This document shows positions 7,302-9,931 of a stretch of DNA of 9,931 nt, piece after piece. The stretch spans positions 1 to 9,931 of the forward strand of contig JBLIKA010000122.1 in assembly GCA_047637355.1 (NCBI GenBank). Direction: 5' to 3'. The DNA is from Glaciecola sp047637355 (GTDB lineage Bacteria; Pseudomonadota; Gammaproteobacteria; Enterobacterales; Alteromonadaceae). The notes below the pieces were generated by a model. It was not told the DNA's origin. It ran no database searches and was given only the letters and a program-made list of their open reading frames with translations. Made by a program: the position numbers and the translations under genes. Each line of letters begins with the position of its first letter. The stretch's first letter is position 1.

Positions 7302-7330
7302 TTGACTACCTCCTGTTGAAACCGTATTAT
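7302..7330 (+). promoter_or_regulatory. Predicted stable-RNA promoter of the tRNA-Asp cluster
   Basis: TTGACT (7302-7307), exactly 17 bp, then TATTAT (7325-7330); each hexamer has one mismatch to the sigma70 consensus. The bases after the -10 (7331-7339, CTGCGCCGC) form a GC-rich discriminator, the hallmark of rRNA and tRNA promoters under negative stringent control by ppGpp/DksA. The A/T-rich run just upstream (7288-7297) fits an UP element. The start would be near 7337, giving a leader of about 60 nt before the first tRNA. Confidence 0.75.
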
Positions 7331-7383
7331 CTGCGCCGCAATGTAGGGACGGGCTGAGGTCTATTTCCGTAACTCATTGTTTT

Positions 7384-7483
7384 AGCTTGTAAAAGCGGAG
7401 TGGTAGTTCAGTTGGTTAGAATACCGGCCTGTCACGCCGGGGGTCGCGGGTTCGAGTCCCGTCCACTCCGCCAATTACAAGTT
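7384..7483 (+). repeat. Complementary flanks enclosing tRNA-Asp copy 1
   Basis: AGCTTGTAA (7384-7392) lies 4 nt before the tRNA and can pair with TTACAAGTT (7475-7483), which begins 1 nt after the CCA: nine consecutive pairs, eight Watson-Crick and one G-U. In the precursor RNA this would close a helix beneath the acceptor stem of copy 1. Its last three bases (7481-7483) are shared with the helix around copy 2, so the two compete slightly at that edge. Confidence 0.5.
7397..7473 (+). tRNA. tRNA-Asp (anticodon GUC), copy 1
   Basis: A 77-nt gene with encoded CCA (7471-7473). The acceptor stem is GGAGTGG against CCACTCC with discriminator G. The D-arm is GTTC/GAAT, the anticodon stem CCGGC/GCCGG with loop CTGTCAC (anticodon GTC at 7431-7433), and the T-arm carries the usual GGTTCGAGTCC core. 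It differs from E. coli tRNA-Asp by a few bases, mainly compensatory pairs in the acceptor and anticodon stems. The GUC anticodon (G34 expected as queuosine) reads both Asp codons. E. coli aspV lies likewise downstream of dnaQ. Confidence 0.98.
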
Positions 7484-7589
7484 TTATGACGCATTTTGTG
7501 GAGTGGTAGTTCAGTTGGTTAGAATACCGGCCTGTCACGCCGGGGGTCGCGGGTTCGAGTCCCGTCCACTCCGCCATTCGTCATAAAGC
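7481..7589 (+). repeat. Complementary flanks enclosing tRNA-Asp copy 2
   Basis: GTTTTATGACG (7481-7491), 8 nt before the tRNA, pairs with CGTCATAAAGC (7579-7589), which starts 2 nt after the CCA: eleven consecutive pairs with a single G-U. The arms are unrelated in sequence to those around copy 1. A weaker five-pair version (7606-7610 with 7690-7694) surrounds copy 3. They could be processing stems that hold leader and trailer together; this role is inferred. Confidence 0.55.
7500..7576 (+). tRNA. tRNA-Asp (anticodon GUC), copy 2
   Basis: Identical over all 77 nt to copy 1, with encoded CCA at 7574-7576 and anticodon GTC at 7534-7536. It is separated from copy 1 by a 26-nt spacer that shows no similarity to the next spacer. 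Co-transcribed from the promoter at 7302-7330, so a polycistronic tRNA precursor is expected. Confidence 0.98.
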
Positions 7590-7611
7590 AAAGCTAAATA
7601 CATATCACTGC

Positions 7612-7688
7612 GGAGTGGTAGTTCAGTTGGTTAGAATACCGGCCTGTCACGCCGGGGGTCGCGGGTTCGAGTCCCGTCCACTCCGCCA
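7612..7688 (+). tRNA. tRNA-Asp (anticodon GUC), copy 3
   Basis: Identical to copies 1 and 2, with CCA at 7686-7688 and anticodon GTC at 7646-7648. A 35-nt spacer separates it from copy 2. No clear intrinsic terminator follows: the dyad CATTAG (7687-7692)/CTAATG (7703-7708) is followed by A residues, not T. Transcription may therefore run on towards lolD or stop by Rho. Confidence 0.98.
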
Positions 7689-7778
7689 TTAGTGTTGAAT
7701 TCCTAATGAAAAATCCCTGCAAAAAGTCTACTGTAACTTGTAGCCTCTCCAGAAGTATGTAAACTAATAACACGTAAC

Positions 7779-7784
7779 TATAAT
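7779..7784 (+). promoter_or_regulatory. Candidate -10 box of a lolD promoter
   Basis: A perfect TATAAT lies 13 bp before the lolD ATG. No recognisable -35 stands 16-18 bp upstream (7756-7761 reads TATGTA) and there is no TGn extension, so the promoter may be weak or activator-dependent. If used, transcription would start near 7791, about 7 nt before the ATG, leaving almost no leader; this fits the absence of a Shine-Dalgarno there. Confidence 0.35.
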
Positions 7785-7797
7785 CTAATTTTAATTG

Positions 7798-8487
7798 ATG
7801 CCTTCTCCTCTATTTAAGTGCGAAAACATTTGTAAGCAATATTCAGATGCTAGCAATACGCTACAGATACTCAACAACGTCAATTTTTCGATTGCGGCGG
7901 GCGAAAAGGTAGCTATTTTGGGGGCTTCAGGTTCTGGTAAGAGCACACTGCTTCATATACTAGGAACTCTAGATAGCCCCGATTCTGGTGATGTTTTTTA
8001 TAATAATCAAAGTCTTTTTAAGAAAACAAAAAAGCAGCAGGCAATGTTTCGCAATGCTGAACTGGGTTTCGTCTATCAGTTTCACCATTTGTTGCCAGAG
8101 TTTAGTGCGGCAGAGAATGTTGCGATGCCGCTATTTATTAAAGGCGATAATCATCAGAAGGCATTAAATAAGGCGACAGATTTACTCGCAAGGGTAGGGC
8201 TGCAGGATAGAGAAAAGCATCGTCCTCATCAATTATCCGGAGGTGAAAGGCAACGAGTAGCTATAGCTAGGGCGCTAATTAATAACCCCGCTATGATCTT
8301 TGCTGATGAACCTACGGGTAATTTAGATGATAAAAATACCGCTTCTATTTATGAATTAGTCAGCGACATCAACAAAGAATTCAAAACCTCATTTTTACTA
8401 GTGACACATGATGTGCAGTTAGCAAATAAAATGGACCGAATTATGTACCTTGAAAATGGTCAATTACGGATGTTGGAAAAGGACTAA
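7798..8487 (+). CDS. lolD: Lipoprotein-releasing ABC transporter ATPase LolD
   Basis: Cytoplasmic ATPase of the LolCDE complex, which extracts mature outer-membrane lipoproteins from the inner membrane and passes them to LolA. 229 residues from ATG 7798, against 233 in E. coli; a TTG immediately before it is a less likely start. All ABC elements are visible: Walker A GASGSGKS (42-49), Q-loop Q94 within FVYQFHHLLPEF, signature LSGGE (146-150) followed by RQRVAIARAL, Walker B MIFADEP with catalytic E171, D-loop GNLD, and switch H204 (VTHD). The stretch FHHLLPEFSAAENVAMP is characteristic of LolD rather than MacB or FtsE. No Shine-Dalgarno precedes the ATG. The lolE ATG follows after one base, so the two form an operon. 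lolC, which precedes lolD in E. coli, is replaced here by the tRNA-Asp cluster. Confidence 0.96.
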   Translation: MPSPLFKCENICKQYSDASNTLQILNNVNFSIAAGEKVAILGASGSGKSTLLHILGTLDSPDSGDVFYNNQSLFKKTKKQQAMFRNAELGFVYQFHHLLPEFSAAENVAMPLFIKGDNHQKALNKATDLLARVGLQDREKHRPHQLSGGERQRVAIARALINNPAMIFADEPTGNLDDKNTASIYELVSDINKEFKTSFLLVTHDVQLANKMDRIMYLENGQLRMLEKD

Positions 8488-8488
8488 T

Positions 8489-9715
8489 ATGAGCTTGTCA
8501 TTAGCATGGACATTTGCCAATAAGTTTAGGCAAAGTAAGCAACAAAGCGGCTTTATTTCTTTCGTTTCTGCATCGTCAACTGCTGGTATTGGTTTGGGCT
8601 GCTTCGTTTTAATATTATTGCTCTCGGTTATGAATGGCTTCGAAAAGGAGTTGCGTAATACACTGTTGTCTTATATTCCACATGCTGAATTTATAGCGGC
8701 TAGCCCTGATGGTGTTTATTTGGATGATGATACAAGAGCAAAAGCTGCCGCTGATCCGCGTGTAGTCAATTTATATGCCTATACCAAGGCTTCAGGTCTG
8801 CTGCAAAATGGAACCAAAATGAAGTCTGTAGAACTGCAGGGCATCGACGATAGTTACCTGCAAAGCAAGCCAGCGATTAAAGTGCCTATCGGCGCATTTA
8901 TTGAAAACGAGAATGGGGTATTTCTCGGGAAGGGAGTGGTTAAAAAGCTTGGCTTAAAACTAGGCGACAAAGTCCAATTGCTGCTTCCTTCTGCAACTCA
9001 AGACTTATCATTTGCGGCCCCGAAAGTAGTTTGGTTAACGCTATTAGGTGAAATATCATTAGGCGGAGAAGCAGACGATTTCATTGGCATTATGAAAAGG
9101 CAAACACTTTCGATTGCTTTAGGTGTAACGCTTGGTGCAACCCATATCGAGTTTCAATTAGCAGACCCATTTGCGGGTCGACAGTTGATAAGAGAATACG
9201 GTGATGTATTTAATCAAGCCGTCTATATGTCAGACTGGACAAGGACTAATGGCCATTTATATCAGGATATACAGTTAGTCAGAACAGTGGTTTATATTAC
9301 GCTGACTTTGGTTATCTGTGTTGCTTGTTTCAACATTGTTTCTTCATTAGTGATGTCGGTAAAAGAGAAGACAGGCGAAATTGCCATGTTGAAAACAATG
9401 GGGGCCCAGGATAGTTTTATACGTTCAATTTTTGTAATCAAAGGAATGATAAACGGAATATATGGGGCGACTATTGGCACAGTTTTAGGGGTTGCAACGG
9501 CACTGTACCTAAATCAAGTCACGGATACTATTGAAGCACTATTTGGTTTTACATTGTTAGCAGATGGTATTTATTTTATTAATTACTTACCTTCTGATTT
9601 GCGGGCTATCGACGTTATTACCACCTATTTTGTGGCCGTTGCTCTCTGTATTATTGCCACCATTTATCCCGCATCAAAAGCTGCAAATATACAACCTGCT
9701 AGTGCATTGCAATAA
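8489..9715 (+). CDS. lolE: Lipoprotein-releasing ABC transporter membrane subunit LolE
   Basis: Inner-membrane subunit of LolCDE. 408 residues against 414 in E. coli LolE. ATG 8489 is chosen for its AAGGA site (8479-8483) and family length; the frame is open a little further upstream inside lolD. Four membrane segments lie at about 29-49, 266-290, 318-341 and 374-396, with a large periplasmic domain (about 50-265) between the first two. MNGFEKEL after TM1 is a LolC/E signature. LolE-type features are VACFNIVSSLVM, the segment YQDIQLVRT, and IYFINYLPSDL near the C-terminus. In the periplasmic loop after LLLPSATQ (164-171), length and sequence follow LolE. The LolC hook proline (E. coli P174) and pad residues Q181/R182 have no counterpart, so it is unlikely to be the LolA-recruiting subunit LolC or a hybrid LolF. 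A LolC partner must then be encoded outside the window. Confidence 0.92.
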   Translation: MSLSLAWTFANKFRQSKQQSGFISFVSASSTAGIGLGCFVLILLLSVMNGFEKELRNTLLSYIPHAEFIAASPDGVYLDDDTRAKAAADPRVVNLYAYTKASGLLQNGTKMKSVELQGIDDSYLQSKPAIKVPIGAFIENENGVFLGKGVVKKLGLKLGDKVQLLLPSATQDLSFAAPKVVWLTLLGEISLGGEADDFIGIMKRQTLSIALGVTLGATHIEFQLADPFAGRQLIREYGDVFNQAVYMSDWTRTNGHLYQDIQLVRTVVYITLTLVICVACFNIVSSLVMSVKEKTGEIAMLKTMGAQDSFIRSIFVIKGMINGIYGATIGTVLGVATALYLNQVTDTIEALFGFTLLADGIYFINYLPSDLRAIDVITTYFVAVALCIIATIYPASKAANIQPASALQ

Positions 9716-9724
9716 ACGAATACA

Positions 9725-9756
9725 TTGACTAATATTAAGCTAGTAAAGTTAGTCAA
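9725..9756. repeat. Inverted repeat 9 bp after the lolE stop
   Basis: TTGACTAA (9725-9732) and TTAGTCAA (9749-9756) are perfect 8-bp complementary arms around a 16-nt spacer. No T-run follows, so it is not a standard intrinsic terminator. It could be a 3'-end hairpin protecting the lolDE message or an operator for the gene beginning near 9905. The rest of the gap to 9904 holds a tandem ACTCAAT (9775-9781, 9783-9789), the palindrome TAACGTTA (9824-9831) and no convincing promoter. Confidence 0.45.
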
Positions 9757-9904
9757 CGCACCTGCTTGTGTGTTACTCAATGACTCAATTATTGTTATTA
9801 ATTTATTCTCATGGTCTGATCACTAACGTTAATAGAATCTTTTAGAAGGATGTTCTGCGAACTGAAATTGAAGTCAAAAGATAGTGAAATAGGAAGAAAG
9901 TGTA

Positions 9905-9931
9905 ATGCGAAGATACCATTATGTTTTTACC
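9905..9931 (+). CDS. Probable start of a further gene, cut by the window end
   Basis: ATG at 9905 begins nine codons (MRRYHYVFT) that run to the last base. AGGAAG (9891-9896) lies 8 nt upstream, a good ribosome site. The fragment is too short to identify. A second frame from ATG 9850 is also open to the end, but its purine-rich AGAAGG abuts the start codon, so I prefer 9905. Confidence 0.4.

Noticed and set aside
7397..7688. Three long near-regular direct repeats with short spacers, resembling a repeat array
   Set aside because: The 77-nt repeats fold as complete tRNA-Asp genes with GUC anticodon and CCA, and the spacing is irregular (26 and 35 nt). This is a tRNA cluster, not CRISPR or a satellite.
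7687..7708. CATTAG/CTAATG hairpin as terminator of the tRNA cluster
   Set aside because: It is followed by A residues rather than T on the transcribed strand, and its left arm uses the tRNA CCA end. It does not qualify as an intrinsic terminator.
7397..7720. tRNA-Asp 3' end as a prophage or island attachment site
   Set aside because: There is no integrase gene and no partial tRNA duplicate at a distance. The full-length copies are an ordinary tRNA operon, and the flanking genes are housekeeping.
9850..9931. Alternative gene start at ATG 9850, open to the window end
   Set aside because: The purine-rich AGAAGG directly abuts the ATG, which is too close for ribosome binding. ATG 9905 in another frame has a properly spaced AGGAAG.

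Overview
The window is an AT-rich piece of a gammaproteobacterial chromosome, most likely from a marine Alteromonadales relative (Alteromonas/Glaciecola/Paraglaciecola type). The evidence is gene content and synteny. HrpA, RlmI, RNase HI, DnaQ, LolD and LolE all read as clear but diverged counterparts of the Escherichia coli proteins. The arrangement rnhA<>dnaQ followed by tRNA-Asp matches the E. coli rnhA-dnaQ-aspV locus. A membrane protein resembling the TIGR03503 family, known to me mainly from Vibrio/Shewanella/Alteromonas-type genomes, lies between dnaQ and the tRNAs. The organism assignment is inference.

Layout. 3-2849 (+): C-terminal ~73% of the DEAH RNA helicase HrpA, entering from outside the window. 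2858-3230 (+): near-consensus sigma70 promoter and a 100-residue stand-alone PilZ (c-di-GMP receptor) protein. 3231-3368: short convergent gap. 3369-5017 (-): rnhA-rlmI operon with a 4-nt ATGA overlap. 5018-5095: divergent promoter region. 5096-7223 (+): dnaQ, then an overlapping gene for a TIGR03503-like secreted and anchored protein of unknown function. 7224-7797: a stretch without protein genes, holding a possible terminator, a 51-nt imperfect palindrome, a stable-RNA-type promoter and three identical tRNA-Asp(GUC) genes. 7798-9715 (+): lolD-lolE, the lipoprotein-release ABC transporter ATPase and one membrane subunit. 9716-9931: a gap with an 8-bp inverted repeat and probably the first nine codons of another gene.

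Most of the window is housekeeping: RNA helicase/translation quality control, 23S rRNA methylation, RNA/DNA hybrid removal, replication proofreading, aspartate tRNA supply and outer-membrane lipoprotein sorting. I see no mobile element, CRISPR array, toxin-antitoxin pair or defence island. The least explained parts are: (i) the TIGR03503-like protein, whose only plausible start is a TTG 50 nt inside dnaQ; (ii) unrelated complementary sequences enclosing each tRNA-Asp copy, so that the spacers could fold into a private helix around each tRNA; (iii) lolDE without lolC, where the membrane subunit is LolE-like and lacks the LolC hook proline, implying lolC is elsewhere; and (iv) several dyads at promoters and gene ends.
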